A stretch of DNA of 64,000 nt from Bradyrhizobium sp. 200 (GCF_023100945.1 NZ_CP064689.1:2214001-2278000); one strand, 5' to 3'. Counted from the stretch's first letter, positions 53,752 to 62,610 are shown. The notes: generated from the sequence alone by a model not told the origin. Program-made: numbers and translations.

Positions 53752-54403
53752 TCAAGGACCCGTCGAGTTCTGACAGCACAGGATCCATCAGGCCGAGTGC
53801 CAGTCTCCGCTGTGCATCGCTCCAATCGAGAGACACGGTGCTTTCCGGCGGGAGCCGAACTTGCAGTTGCTGCCGCATCGAAGGCGGAAACGACGAAAAC
53901 CAGGCGTCGAGACACGCATATCCGTCGCGCGCGATTCGTTCAGCCAAAGCGCCGGGCGCGATGGAATGCAGCGCCGTCGCGACGCCGTCGCGGCGCAAGC
54001 CGAATGTGTGGGCGCGCTGCCCGATGTGAGCGACCAGATCGGCGACGTCGCGGCCGCGGATCATCTGCCGAAGCGACAGGGCGTGCCAGGCCGCGCCGGC
54101 CAGCGACGATGCTTCCCTCAGATCGACCTGGAAGAGACGCTCGAATGTCGCTTGCCGGTCCGCCAGGGTAGTCGCATCGTCCGCCGGCCTATCGTCCGAG
54201 CCGTCGGCTTGCCGCTGGATCAGCAACGGCGCAATTCGGCCATGCAGGCGAGGGCAGCTTTGCAGGCGACCGACAACGGTTGAGGAGAGCCGGCTATCGA
54301 GCGCATCCGCCAGTCTTTGCGGATGAGCGGCAAGGACGAGCCGCGCGGCATCATGCGAAGGCATTTCCTTCCACTCGGAGCGCGGGGTTGGCGTGGTCGA
54401 CAT
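53738..54403 (-). CDS. sctK: T3SS sorting platform adaptor SctK (NolU-like)
   Basis: A 221-residue soluble protein in the place of nolU. Regions such as WHALSLRQMIRGRDVADLVA and YACLDAWFSSFPPSMRQQLQ fit the poorly conserved SctK/HrpD group, which ties SctQ to the inner-membrane ring. The ATG at 54403 has AGAGAG 4 bases upstream; a TTG 24 bases earlier is possible. Assigned mainly by gene order. Confidence 0.7.
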   Translation of the reverse strand: MSTTPTPRSEWKEMPSHDAARLVLAAHPQRLADALDSRLSSTVVGRLQSCPRLHGRIAPLLIQRQADGSDDRPADDATTLADRQATFERLFQVDLREASSLAGAAWHALSLRQMIRGRDVADLVAHIGQRAHTFGLRRDGVATALHSIAPGALAERIARDGYACLDAWFSSFPPSMRQQLQVRLPPESTVSLDWSDAQRRLALGLMDPVLSELDGSLNVSN

Positions 54404-54429
54404 GGAGCTCTCTGCCGGTAGTGCCAACC

Positions 54430-55308
54430 TCAGGCCGCGCGCTGCGTGATCGTCGGATCGGCGCCTCGATCAGTCGAGGAGGGACGGTTGATGCTTCGCG
54501 GGTCATTTCGGGCGAAGCTGGACACCGGCGATAAGCCGGCATGTGCATGTTGCCCCTGGCGGCGACCGAGCCAGAACGCGAAGGCGCCGGTCAAGAGCAG
54601 CGCGATGAGGCCGGCGAGGGGAAGATAGAGCGCCTGCGACGAACCGCTGCCCGTCCGCGGCGCCATCAGTCCGGCTTGTGTTGCTGCGCCGACCGTCCTT
54701 GACGCCGTGGTGTCGATCGAAGGACGCTCCACCGGAACGAGCACAACCGATACCTTCTCATAGGACAGCCCTTCGATGCTGTTCGCCACCAGCATCTTGA
54801 CATGCGGCAACAATGATTTCAGCGGCGCGCGGGCATCGTGACGAATGAATACCGATGCAGAGGACGGCGTCGCATCCTGGCGCAGCAGGTCGTTCTTCGG
54901 AAGAACCACATGAATTCTCGCCGAAAGAACGCCGTCGATATCGGAGATCGTTCGCGACAGCTCTTCGCTCAACGCGTAGATGAAGCGCGCGCGTTCCTCT
55001 GTCGGTGACGAAATCAGGCCGCTGCTCTTGAATACCTCTCCCATGTTGGTGAATGTCCTGCGCGGCAGGCCGTTTGCCTTGAGAATATCGATCGCCTGCG
55101 CGAGCTGACTTTCCTCGACTTTGATCTGGTTGGTCCCGTCTTTGGCGAACGAGCGCTCGGCAGCGATGCCGTGCTTGTGCAGCAGCGCAATCATATCGTT
55201 CGCTTCACGCTCGCCCAGTTTGGAGTAAAGCTCCGCCTGGCACCCCGCCAAGGTGCAGAACACCAGCGCGAGCGCGGACAGTTTCACCACTTTACGGACG
55301 GCGGTCAT
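54430..55308 (-). CDS. sctJ: T3SS inner ring lipoprotein SctJ (RhcJ/NolT)
   Basis: A 292-residue lipoprotein of the YscJ/PrgK/FliF family. The signal ends in the lipobox LAGC (acyl-cysteine about residue 23). Two ring-building domains follow (YSKLGEREANDMIALLHKHG; RTFTNMGEVFKSSGLISSPT, ALSEELSRTISDIDGVLSAR, IHVVLPKNDLL). One membrane span (LPLAGLIALLLTGAFAFWL) lies near the C terminus with a longer than usual tail of about 45 residues. Confidence 0.95.
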   Translation of the reverse strand: MTAVRKVVKLSALALVFCTLAGCQAELYSKLGEREANDMIALLHKHGIAAERSFAKDGTNQIKVEESQLAQAIDILKANGLPRRTFTNMGEVFKSSGLISSPTEERARFIYALSEELSRTISDIDGVLSARIHVVLPKNDLLRQDATPSSASVFIRHDARAPLKSLLPHVKMLVANSIEGLSYEKVSVVLVPVERPSIDTTASRTVGAATQAGLMAPRTGSGSSQALYLPLAGLIALLLTGAFAFWLGRRQGQHAHAGLSPVSSFARNDPRSINRPSSTDRGADPTITQRAA

Positions 55309-55348
55309 ATGCGTCTCCGCTTGAGATCAGGGATGTCCAGGCCGCCGC

Positions 55349-55894
55349 TCACGCCGAGGACATCAATTTGTTCATCGAGGTGGTAAAGGCGCCGGTGCTC
55401 TTGGTCATCAGGCCGACCTGGATGGACTGCTGATAGACCTGTTCGAAGTTGCGAAGCATGACGTTGAAAGGATCGGCTGGCTTCGCCACTCCGTTGAGCG
55501 GTGCGGCGGCGGGGCCACGCGGAAGTCCGGCGCCGGCGAGTGCAACCGGCGGAGAGTCGGTTGCGGAATGCGCATTCGCGGTGCGAAGCCGCTGATCGCC
55601 GCGATACAGCGTTTCCAGCCGGTCCAGCACGTGGTGTCCGATTCCGTCCTGTGGATTTCGCGGCAACGATGTCAGGTGATACTCCCGCACCGCCGCCACA
55701 CGTGTGGCCTCGGGTCTGGTTTCCTGCGCGCGCGCCGACGCGTGGGATGTCGCTACGTTGCCTGCGTCGGACGATGCGTTCGCGACCACGCGGGAAAATG
55801 CGCCAGTAGCATCGCCGGTTGGCGTGGTGGTTGCGGGCGGAAGCCCCGTGTTGGAAACCGCGCCGTTGATGGCCGTCAGTGGATCAAAGGTCAT
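55349..55894 (-). CDS. sctI: T3SS inner rod protein SctI (NolB-like)
   Basis: A 181-residue protein with a disordered N-terminal part and the helical C-terminal end typical of inner rod proteins (VMLRNFEQVYQQSIQVGLMT, then MNKLMSSA). First gene of the minus-strand T3SS block and in the nolB position, divergent from the RhcC1-like gene. The ATG at 55894 is preferred over a TTG at 55951. A tts-like site lies 72 bases upstream. Confidence 0.75.
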   Translation of the reverse strand: MTFDPLTAINGAVSNTGLPPATTTPTGDATGAFSRVVANASSDAGNVATSHASARAQETRPEATRVAAVREYHLTSLPRNPQDGIGHHVLDRLETLYRGDQRLRTANAHSATDSPPVALAGAGLPRGPAAAPLNGVAKPADPFNVMLRNFEQVYQQSIQVGLMTKSTGAFTTSMNKLMSSA

Positions 55895-55965
55895 GTTTCG
55901 GCTCGGCTTGAAGTTCGAAGAGCTGTTTTCGCATCGCTCACGATGCGGCAAAGGCTATTGAGGCT

Positions 55966-55983
55966 AGCTGACCGGAAAGTGAC
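55966..55983 (-). promoter_or_regulatory. tts-box-like site upstream of sctI
   Basis: On the minus strand: GTCACTTTCCGGTCAGCT, preceded by TTC and followed by AGCCTCAATAG. It matches the site at 56937 in 13 of 18 positions and shares the GTCA and AGCT ends of the rhizobial tts box, target of TtsI. It lies 72 bases before the sctI start. Weaker than the other two sites. Confidence 0.5.
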
Positions 55984-56078
55984 GAAGTCATCGGCCGCCG
56001 CTCTGGCGCGCGTGTCATCGATTCGATATGTGTGTCGGATAACGGTCGCAACGACGAGCCTGCGCAAGCGACGGACAT

Positions 56079-56885
56079 ATGACGCCAAGAACGATCCCCG
56101 AGCAGAGTTCCACCGCTTCGCGTGATAAGGAACGCCGTCTTGTTGCACGCCTTGTCGCGGCAAGCCTTGTTGTTGCAGGCCTGGGCGCATCTGCGGCGCT
56201 TCTGCGGCCTTCGACGGTGCTCGCGGCGCAGCTCAAACTGCCGGACAGCACGTATACGTACACGGTTATCAATCAGGATCTGCCGGCAGCGCTTCTGGAA
56301 TTCGGCAGCAACCTCAATATCAAGGTCAATGTGAGTCAGGAGGTGCGCGGCCGTATTCAAGGCCGGCTTCCCGATCTCCCGCCGTTGGCCTTCCTGAACC
56401 GCCTCGCATCACTCTATAATCTTGAGTGGTATTTCGACGGCCAGGTATTGCACGTCACCTCCGCCCGCGAATCGCAAAGCCGGTTGCTTGTTCCGGGCCC
56501 GGTACCGTTCGAACGGCTTGCGTCGACGCTTGCGGCATTCGATGTCGCCGACGAGCGGTATGCCGTGCGGCCGGCTCCGAATACGCAACTGGTGCTGGTC
56601 ACCGGACCGCCGCGATTTGTGGCCTTGGTCGAGCAAACCCTCAATGGATTGATCTCCGAGGAGCAGGCGCGCCCGAAGCCCGCCGAAGCGCGGACAGAGC
56701 CGCAGCCTCCGCGTGATACGGTCCTGACCGTGTTTCGCGGCGCGCAGACGACGGTCCTTCGCAACGGACGGCTGGAAGCGACCTTCGGCTCGAGCGAGTC
56801 CTCCGACGCGCCGGCCGGACGCGAGCAGGCCGGCGGACGTGACGGCGATCCCAATACGCCCGGCCGACGCGGAAATTCGCGCTGA
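56079..56885 (+). CDS. rhcC1: T3SS secretin N-domain protein SctC1 (NolW/RhcC1-like)
   Basis: A 268-residue exported protein (signal about residues 20-50, LVAASLVVAGLGASAALL) with the periplasmic N0 and N1 domains of a secretin (TYTVINQDLPAALLEFGSNL; GRLPDLPPLAFLNRLASLYN; FVALVEQTLNGLI) but no beta-barrel. It is therefore the first half of the split secretin known in rhizobia (NolW/RhcC1). Divergent from sctI, as in nolW-nolB. No second half of the RhcC2 type follows; the only secretin barrel in the window is the CpaC-like one at 45141. Confidence 0.85.
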   Translation: MTPRTIPEQSSTASRDKERRLVARLVAASLVVAGLGASAALLRPSTVLAAQLKLPDSTYTYTVINQDLPAALLEFGSNLNIKVNVSQEVRGRIQGRLPDLPPLAFLNRLASLYNLEWYFDGQVLHVTSARESQSRLLVPGPVPFERLASTLAAFDVADERYAVRPAPNTQLVLVTGPPRFVALVEQTLNGLISEEQARPKPAEARTEPQPPRDTVLTVFRGAQTTVLRNGRLEATFGSSESSDAPAGREQAGGRDGDPNTPGRRGNSR

Positions 56886-56936
56886 GCGATTGTCCGCGCT
56901 CACTATTTTTCTCCTTTCTCAAAAAGTCGACCTCTC

Positions 56937-56957
56937 GTCAGCTTCCCGAAAGCTGAC
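56937..56957 (+). promoter_or_regulatory. tts box upstream of the second T3SS operon
   Basis: Palindrome GTCAGCTT (56937-56944), CCCGA, AAGCTGAC (56950-56957), preceded by CTC and followed by GCTCATAACG. It closely matches my memory of the rhizobial tts-box consensus (GTCAGCTTnTCGAAAGCT). The site lies 159 bases before the first glycine-rich small gene and probably drives the sctD-sctV operon. Confidence 0.7.
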
Positions 56958-57115
56958 GCTCATAACGTCTGCGTCGTGAAGTCTATTGCGAAAAGAAAAT
57001 CGCACGGACCGTTCATCGATCGGCCGCGCGATAGTCCGATCGCATTCAACTCCGCGTATCGTGTCGGCCAGATCGACCGATCGCGCGCCACGATCTGAGC
57101 GAAGGAGAATTCATC

Positions 57116-57358
57116 ATGGGTATACTCGGAGCGGTTGGGCAGATCGCGGGAGGCATTTTCGGCGGTCCTATCGGCAGCATGATCGGCGGAGCCGTCGGCG
57201 GCGCGATCGAAGGCAACGGTGGCAGCGGCGGAGGAGGCGAAGCGTCGCAAGCCTTCGAGGCGGAACTGCAGAAGGCCATCGGGATGATGTCGGTTCAGCC
57301 GCTGATGGACATCATGGACATGGGCCGGGAAGCGCTGGAGGAGGAAGAGGATTCTTAA
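57116..57358 (+). CDS. Glycine-rich small T3SS protein, possible filament subunit
   Basis: An 80-residue protein with a GC-rich, glycine- and alanine-rich, hydrophobic head (MGILGAVGQIAGGIFGG, then IGGAVGGAIEG) and an acidic helical tail (FEAELQKAIGMMSVQPLMDI, ending EEEEDS). AAGGAG lies upstream of the ATG. It is the first gene after a tts box and resembles the next small gene in layout. Candidate pilus or needle component or its partner; no firm family match. Confidence 0.6.
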   Translation: MGILGAVGQIAGGIFGGPIGSMIGGAVGGAIEGNGGSGGGGEASQAFEAELQKAIGMMSVQPLMDIMDMGREALEEEEDS

Positions 57359-57560
57359 GGCTAGGGCGCCGTTCGCGAAGGAACATGCGCCCGGACAGGT
57401 GCTGCTCGAACGGCAAGAAGCCTTCGGAGCACAAGGCTTCAGGTTGCGGCATCCGTGCGGCAGCCTGACGGACGTCGCGTCGGCCGTCGACAGGAAATCG
57501 AGACCATGGCGTGACGAAGACGGTGAAGACATCCAGGACACCAACTACAGGAGATGAAGA

Positions 57561-57779
57561 ATGGGCGGAATACTTGGTGCTGCCGGTAACATCGTGAATA
57601 CGGCGGCAGGTGCAGTCGCTGGCGGCGGTAACGGCGGAGCGGCCGGCGGCGACTTCCAGGCCATGATGGATCAGCTCAAGCAGACCTATCAGGAATCGAT
57701 GCAGAAGAGCATGGAACTGCGTCGCCTGCAGGTCGATCAGAACACGCAGAAGAAAGTTGCCGACGAGCGCGTTCAGTAA
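57561..57779 (+). CDS. Candidate needle/pilus protein SctF (NopA-like)
   Basis: A 72-residue protein, AGGAG about 8 bases before the ATG. A glycine-rich head (MGGILGAAGNIVNTAAGAVA) and a helical tail (FQAMMDQLKQTYQESMQKSM, then LRRLQVDQNTQKK) recall NopA-type pilus subunits. SctF is otherwise unaccounted for in the cluster. Assignment by size, composition and position only. Confidence 0.5.
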   Translation: MGGILGAAGNIVNTAAGAVAGGGNGGAAGGDFQAMMDQLKQTYQESMQKSMELRRLQVDQNTQKKVADERVQ

Positions 57780-57899
57780 ATCGTTGGTTTTCAACATCGC
57801 GGTGCGCGCCTTGGCGCGCACCGCGAACTTGTCTTCATCCCGCCTTGGAACTGCCTTGCAGAACGTTGGGCGTCCAGCCACGAAGATTCGGAGCGACCC

Positions 57900-58886
57900 A
57901 TGTCATTGCCGTCCAATTGTCTGACGATGTCAGTCGAGTCCGGGTTGTATGCCGGCTCGTCGCATGCGTTCGTGCCCGGGCGTTACACGATCGGCAGTTC
58001 GATGGACGCCGACATCGTGCTGATGGAGGCGGACGTCGAGCCTCTTCATGCCATGATCGACACCTCGGGACCCGAACTTCAGATCGAGGCGCTGGCTGGC
58101 AGGATTTCGATCGGTCCGCAGAAATATCTCGCAACCGGCGCACGGCAGATTGTTGCCACGCCCCTGCGAATGAATATTGGCGCCGTGCAACTGCATTTCA
58201 GTCGTGCCGGCGATCCGAACCCGCAATCGCAAGGCAGTCTATTCGGCGTTTCGATGCCGCGATCCCGTCTGCTGATGGGCGCAGGCCTGGTCAGCATCGT
58301 CTCGATTGGGCTGATGATGCACTCGCTGGCGGACGTGCCGATCGCGCAGACAGCGGGTGCGCTACACGCCGATCTGCGGCAGACGCTGCTGGCATCGGCG
58401 GCGAACACGACCGACATCCCGCTGGTTACCGTTGCCAGGGCGGCCGTACCGCGCGAGCGGGAAGGTGGTCTCGCCATTCCCGATCTCGCATCCGACACGG
58501 TCAAGGCGGCAGCCGATGCCATGCGGGCGGAGATCGAGCGCATGGGCATCCTGAACGTGGTGGTCGAGCCCGGCGCCGGGATCGTCGCAGCGACCGGGAC
58601 CATCGATCCGAAGGCCGCGGCGCAATGGCAAACCGTGCAAAGGTGGTTCGACGAACGCTTTGAAGGCGATATCACGCTTGTGAACGGTGTCACCGTAAAG
58701 ACGGAAAAAGTGCCGGTGTCGCTGTCGATCGAAGGCGTGTGGCGCGGAGACCATCCTCACCTTCTGATCAGGGGACAGAAATACCTCGAGGGCGCGATGC
58801 TTGATGGTGGCTGGGCGATCGAACGCATCGAGCCCGAGAAAGTCCTGCTGCGGCGCGAGGGGAAGCTCGTCGCGGTTCGTTACTGA
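57900..58886 (+). CDS. sctD: T3SS inner ring protein SctD (Y4yQ-like)
   Basis: A 328-residue protein with a cytoplasmic FHA-like domain (about residues 10-110; VPGRYTIGSSMDADIVLMEA), one membrane span near 123-142 (LLMGAGLVSIVSIGLMMHSL) and a periplasmic part with a BON-like segment (NVVVEPGAGIVAATGTIDP). This layout is that of SctD, the outer of the two inner-membrane rings. Position between the small proteins and sctX corresponds to y4yQ. Confidence 0.8.
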   Translation: MSLPSNCLTMSVESGLYAGSSHAFVPGRYTIGSSMDADIVLMEADVEPLHAMIDTSGPELQIEALAGRISIGPQKYLATGARQIVATPLRMNIGAVQLHFSRAGDPNPQSQGSLFGVSMPRSRLLMGAGLVSIVSIGLMMHSLADVPIAQTAGALHADLRQTLLASAANTTDIPLVTVARAAVPREREGGLAIPDLASDTVKAAADAMRAEIERMGILNVVVEPGAGIVAATGTIDPKAAAQWQTVQRWFDERFEGDITLVNGVTVKTEKVPVSLSIEGVWRGDHPHLLIRGQKYLEGAMLDGGWAIERIEPEKVLLRREGKLVAVRY

Positions 58887-58919
58887 TGCATACACGTTGA
58901 CCGGAGCAGGGCGCGGACG

Positions 58920-59306
58920 ATGCCCAAGCTGACCAGCCTGCCACCTGGCGTGCGCCTCGACGCGGCGATCGAGCGAACGCTCGCCGCGCCGAACCTTGAT
59001 GGCGTCACCCGTAAATATCTGGATGAGGCGCAAACCATCATCTCGCAAACCGATCGGCCCGGATCGGTTTCAGGCTTTGCGGGCCGGAATCTGGTTGATG
59101 CGCTGATGACATTCGTGATGCCGCGGCTGCGCAATCCGCACGTTCTGCAGGCCGAGCGCCATCGCGCGCTGCTGGAGCAGTTGCAGGCGGATCTGGCCGG
59201 AAGCGCAGACGATCGTATCGTTCGCGAGGGGGTGTTGACCATCCGGCGCGAACTCAAGCGACTGTCGCAGTTGCGTCAGAACAGCAACAGCCTGGTCGAA
59301 GGTTAG
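58920..59306 (+). CDS. sctX: Probable T3SS export protein SctX
   Basis: A 128-residue helical protein (starts MPKLTSLPPGVRLDAAIERT; helical end LLEQLQADLAGS, then IRRELKRLSQLRQNSNSL). It lies directly before a TPR protein and sctV. In Yersinia the order is yscX-yscY-lcrD(V) with proteins of 122 and 114 residues. Size, order and a similar helical C terminus make SctX the best guess. Sequence evidence alone would not be enough. Confidence 0.5.
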   Translation: MPKLTSLPPGVRLDAAIERTLAAPNLDGVTRKYLDEAQTIISQTDRPGSVSGFAGRNLVDALMTFVMPRLRNPHVLQAERHRALLEQLQADLAGSADDRIVREGVLTIRRELKRLSQLRQNSNSLVEG

Positions 59307-59312
59307 CCTGCC

Positions 59313-59720
59313 ATGCGCGGCGTGACACCGAAGTCCGACCCGTCCGACGATCCGCCGCAGCATCGATTGGGCGCGATGATGGGAGCCGATCAGCGCGATC
59401 TGCTCTGCGCGCTCGCTTATGTCTACGTGGCGTGCGGGCAGTGCCGCCGCGCGCTCGCGCTGCTGCGCCTTGTCGTGCGGGCGCGGCCGGACGATGTTGA
59501 AGCGATCAGGCTATTGGCGTATGCGCATCTCGCAAACCGGGACGGGGCGGCCGCGCTTGCCGCAATCGATCGCCTGAGCGACCTGGATTCTGATCCGGCG
59601 TCAGAGGCGCCGCTTCTGCTGCTGCGAAGCCATGCGCTGCGTCTCGAGGGGCAGATGGCCGACGCGCGTGAGCGGTTTGATCAATTTGTGTTTGCCCGGT
59701 CGCACGGAGGGCGCCAATGA
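59313..59720 (+). CDS. sctY: Probable T3SS chaperone SctY (TPR protein)
   Basis: A 135-residue protein with about three TPR-like helical pairs (LLCALAYVYVACGQCRRALA; EAIRLLAYAHLANRDGAAA; LLLLRSHALRLEGQMADARE). It begins 6 bases after the sctX candidate and overlaps sctV by ATGA. YscY, the TPR-like chaperone of YscX, holds the same position in Yersinia. An SctG-type needle chaperone is an alternative. Confidence 0.55.
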   Translation: MRGVTPKSDPSDDPPQHRLGAMMGADQRDLLCALAYVYVACGQCRRALALLRLVVRARPDDVEAIRLLAYAHLANRDGAAALAAIDRLSDLDSDPASEAPLLLLRSHALRLEGQMADARERFDQFVFARSHGGRQ

Positions 59721-61876
59721 TGGAACGACTGAAGACGCTGGTGGCGCGGGCTCCAGGCAGCCCGGATCTGATGATCGCGTTGGTGCTCGTACTCACCGTC
59801 GCCATGATGATTCTGCCGATGCCGCTGCTTCTGGTCGATCTCCTGATCGGCTTCAATCTCGGATTTGCAGTGCTGCTGCTGATGGTGTCGCTCTATGTGT
59901 TGAGCCCGCTCGAGTTCTCGACATTGCCGGGCATCATATTGCTGTCGACGGTGTTCCGGCTGGCGCTGACCATCACCACGACCCGCCTCATTCTCACCCA
60001 GGCCGATGCAGGTGACATCGTCCGGACATTCGGCGAATTTGTCATCGCCGGCAGCGTTCTGGTCGGGCTGGTGGTCTTCCTCATCATTACGGTGGTGCAG
60101 TTCATCGTGATCGCAAAGGGTGCGGAGCGCGTCGCCGAAGTGGGCGCGCGCTTCATTCTCGATGCGCTGCCCGGAAAGCAGATGGCGATCGACGCCGAAC
60201 TACGAAATGGCGATATCGATCAGCCCGAAGCGAGGCGCCGGCGCGGCCGCCTGGAGCGGGAAAGCCAGCTCTATGGCGCGATGGACGGCGCCATGAAGTT
60301 CGTCAAAGGCGACGCTATCGCCGGGCTGGTTGTCATTGCCGTGAACCTGATCGGCGGCATCGCGGTCGGCACGCTGGGCCGCGGCATGCCGCTGGCGCAA
60401 GCCGTGCATGAGTATACGTTGCTGACGATCGGCGATGCGCTGATTTCGCAGATCCCCGCCTTGATGCTTTCGATTACGGCGGCGACCGTCGTCACCCGGG
60501 TCACCGGCGACAGCAAACTGGACCTTGGACGCGATATCGCCAGTCAGCTTTCCGCAGATCGGCGCGCGCTGCGGCTCGCCGCAATCGTCCTGCTTGCTAT
60601 GGGCCTGATCCCCGGCTTTCCGATGGCGGTATTCGCAGTGCTTGCGCTCGCATTCGCCGCGGCCAGCCTGATCGCAGGTACGAGATCGAATGCGGGCGAC
60701 GAAGATACGGCCGTCGGCGGAAGCGACGTTGGGAAGGCAGCCGAAGCGCGCGCGGGCGCGCCACCGCGTACGCGAGAGATGCGCCAGGCTGCGCCTGCTG
60801 AAGCGCCGCCGGTCGTCGTGCTGCTGTCGGACGATCTGCGGTCGATCGTGGAGACGCAGAAGTTGCGGTCGAAGATTGATAAATCGCGTACCGATTTGGC
60901 CGATGCGCTGGGCATTCTGATGCCGGACGTCGGCATTGTTTTCGATCCGGCACTCGGCACATCACAATTTCGCATCGAGGTGGAGGGCGTGCCGGTTGAG
61001 GAAAGTCGCGTCGACCCGCGGCGGCTACTGTTGTGTGACGATCCCGTGAATTTGGAACTCGCCGGCATCCCAGTGCAGACGGCTGGCGATGCCCGTACCG
61101 ATCAGGTCTGGATCGATACCGCCCATGAGCGTTCGCTGGTGGCGGCCGGCATCGGCTACCAGGACTGCGCGGATGTCATTGCGACCCGTGCGCGAGACGT
61201 GCTCGCGCGCAACGCTGCACGATTTGTCGGCATCCAGGAAACGAGGGCGCTGCTCACGCGGCTGGAGGGCCGATATGGCGATCTTGTCAAGGAAGTGACA
61301 CGTGCCACGCCGGTGCAGAAGGTGGCCGAGGTGCTGCGGCGCCTGGTCGACGAGGGTGTTTCGGTCCGCAATCCACGGCTGGTTCTCGAAGCGTTTGCCG
61401 AATGGGGCGAAAGGGAGCCGAACGTCGTGCTCTTGACGGAATACGTGCGCGCTGCGTTAAAGCGACAAATCTGTCACAGCTATGCAAACGCCCACAGGGT
61501 GGTGCCCGCCTACATGGTCGAGCGCGCTGCGGAGGACATCATCCGCAGCGCCGTCCGCGACACCGCTGTGGGTCCCTATCTCGTTCTGGAGGACAAGGTT
61601 TCGGAAGGACTCCTCGAAAGGGTTCGCCGCATCGGGGCGAATGCGCACTCGGATCGCAACCGGCCGGTGATTTTGACGTCGATGGATATCCGCCGCTTCG
61701 TGCGCGGATTTCTCGTGCGCAACGGTCTGGACATCCCGGTTCTTTCGTATCAAGAGTTGGCGAGCGACTTTACCATTCAACCGGTCGGTACGATCGGGCT
61801 CGCCGGCAACTTTGGCTCCGATTCAGCTCCGCAATCTGGATCGTTTCCGAAAGGTGTCGTGCCGGCCGTCGGCTGA
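59717..61876 (+). CDS. sctV: T3SS export apparatus protein SctV (RhcV/FlhA family)
   Basis: A 719-residue protein of the FHIPEP family: about eight membrane spans in the first 320 residues, with the signature LSTVFRLALTITTTRLIL and the cytoplasmic loop GERVAEVGARF-type segment (VAEVGARFILDALPGKQMAI), then a large cytoplasmic domain (about residues 360-719). The latter forms the nonameric ring that receives chaperone-bound substrates. The end is slightly longer than usual (DSAPQSGSFPKG). Confidence 0.95.
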   Translation: MMERLKTLVARAPGSPDLMIALVLVLTVAMMILPMPLLLVDLLIGFNLGFAVLLLMVSLYVLSPLEFSTLPGIILLSTVFRLALTITTTRLILTQADAGDIVRTFGEFVIAGSVLVGLVVFLIITVVQFIVIAKGAERVAEVGARFILDALPGKQMAIDAELRNGDIDQPEARRRRGRLERESQLYGAMDGAMKFVKGDAIAGLVVIAVNLIGGIAVGTLGRGMPLAQAVHEYTLLTIGDALISQIPALMLSITAATVVTRVTGDSKLDLGRDIASQLSADRRALRLAAIVLLAMGLIPGFPMAVFAVLALAFAAASLIAGTRSNAGDEDTAVGGSDVGKAAEARAGAPPRTREMRQAAPAEAPPVVVLLSDDLRSIVETQKLRSKIDKSRTDLADALGILMPDVGIVFDPALGTSQFRIEVEGVPVEESRVDPRRLLLCDDPVNLELAGIPVQTAGDARTDQVWIDTAHERSLVAAGIGYQDCADVIATRARDVLARNAARFVGIQETRALLTRLEGRYGDLVKEVTRATPVQKVAEVLRRLVDEGVSVRNPRLVLEAFAEWGEREPNVVLLTEYVRAALKRQICHSYANAHRVVPAYMVERAAEDIIRSAVRDTAVGPYLVLEDKVSEGLLERVRRIGANAHSDRNRPVILTSMDIRRFVRGFLVRNGLDIPVLSYQELASDFTIQPVGTIGLAGNFGSDSAPQSGSFPKGVVPAVG

Positions 61877-61907
61877 CCAGCATGGCTGGATCGCCGAGAG
61901 GTGCGTG

Positions 61908-62543
61908 TTGAGTAACGGTCCGCAGCCGTCGGGATTTCGCGCGGCATCGAAATGGTTGCGTTCGCTCGCGGCACCGTTGCTCGCTCTCGGTGTCAGCGCA
62001 TGCTTCGGAGCCGGAGCGCAGCTCGGCACCGTCGCCGGATCATCCGATCCTCCGACCGCCAGTGCCGATCTCGATAATGCGGCCCTGGCGCGGCTGGCGC
62101 AGGCCGCCGAGAGCAGCGGAAACGCACTCAACACAGCAAACATCTACCGGCGGATCGCGGAACGTCAGCCGTCCGTAGCGCAGCCCAGGATCGATCTCGG
62201 GCGGGCGCTCATGCGCAATGGCGACTTCAATGGGGCCGACGCCGCGTTTCGCCAGGCGCTTGCGATAGCTCCCGGCAATGTCGACGGCGAGGTCGGTCTC
62301 GCGCAGGTCCTGCTCGCGCGACAGCAGCATGCAGAAGCCCTCACGGCGTTCGGTGCGATTCTCGAACGGTATCCGCAAAACGTCAAAGCGCTCAATGGCG
62401 CCGGAATAGCATTGGACGCACTCGGCCGGCACCAGGAGGCGCAGGAACGCTATAACCGTGCGCTCGCGGTTGCACCTGAGGATCGCGCGGCGCGCAACAA
62501 TCTAGCGCTCTCGAAAACGCTGGGAACCAGCAGCATTCGATAG
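61908..62543 (+). CDS. TPR lipoprotein (TadD/Y4yS-like)
   Basis: A 211-residue lipoprotein: signal ending in the lipobox VSAC, then about four TPR units (AEALTAFGAILERYPQNVKA, LNGAGIALDALGRHQEAQER, YNRALAVAPEDRAARNNLA). A TTG at 61908 with GAGAGG 6 bases upstream is preferred over a GTG three bases earlier. Position after sctV corresponds to the TPR gene y4yS of rhizobia; the layout is also that of the Tad pilus protein TadD. A pilotin-like helper for the secretin is a reasonable guess. Confidence 0.7.
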   Translation: MSNGPQPSGFRAASKWLRSLAAPLLALGVSACFGAGAQLGTVAGSSDPPTASADLDNAALARLAQAAESSGNALNTANIYRRIAERQPSVAQPRIDLGRALMRNGDFNGADAAFRQALAIAPGNVDGEVGLAQVLLARQQHAEALTAFGAILERYPQNVKALNGAGIALDALGRHQEAQERYNRALAVAPEDRAARNNLALSKTLGTSSIR

Positions 62544-62592
62544 TGCGTCCGGCGGTGTTCGTCCGCCCGCTACCCGCAGCGCGGACCGCGAC

Positions 62593-62610
62593 GTCAGCTT
62601 CGTATCAGCT
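62593..62610 (+). promoter_or_regulatory. tts-box-like site upstream of a secreted-protein candidate
   Basis: GTCAGCTTCGTATCAGCT followed by TTGGACGCTAGCC. It has the GTCAGCTT and AGCT halves in the same 18-base spacing as the site at 56937, and a downstream CTAG. It lies 112 bases before the ATG at 62722. Confidence 0.55.
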
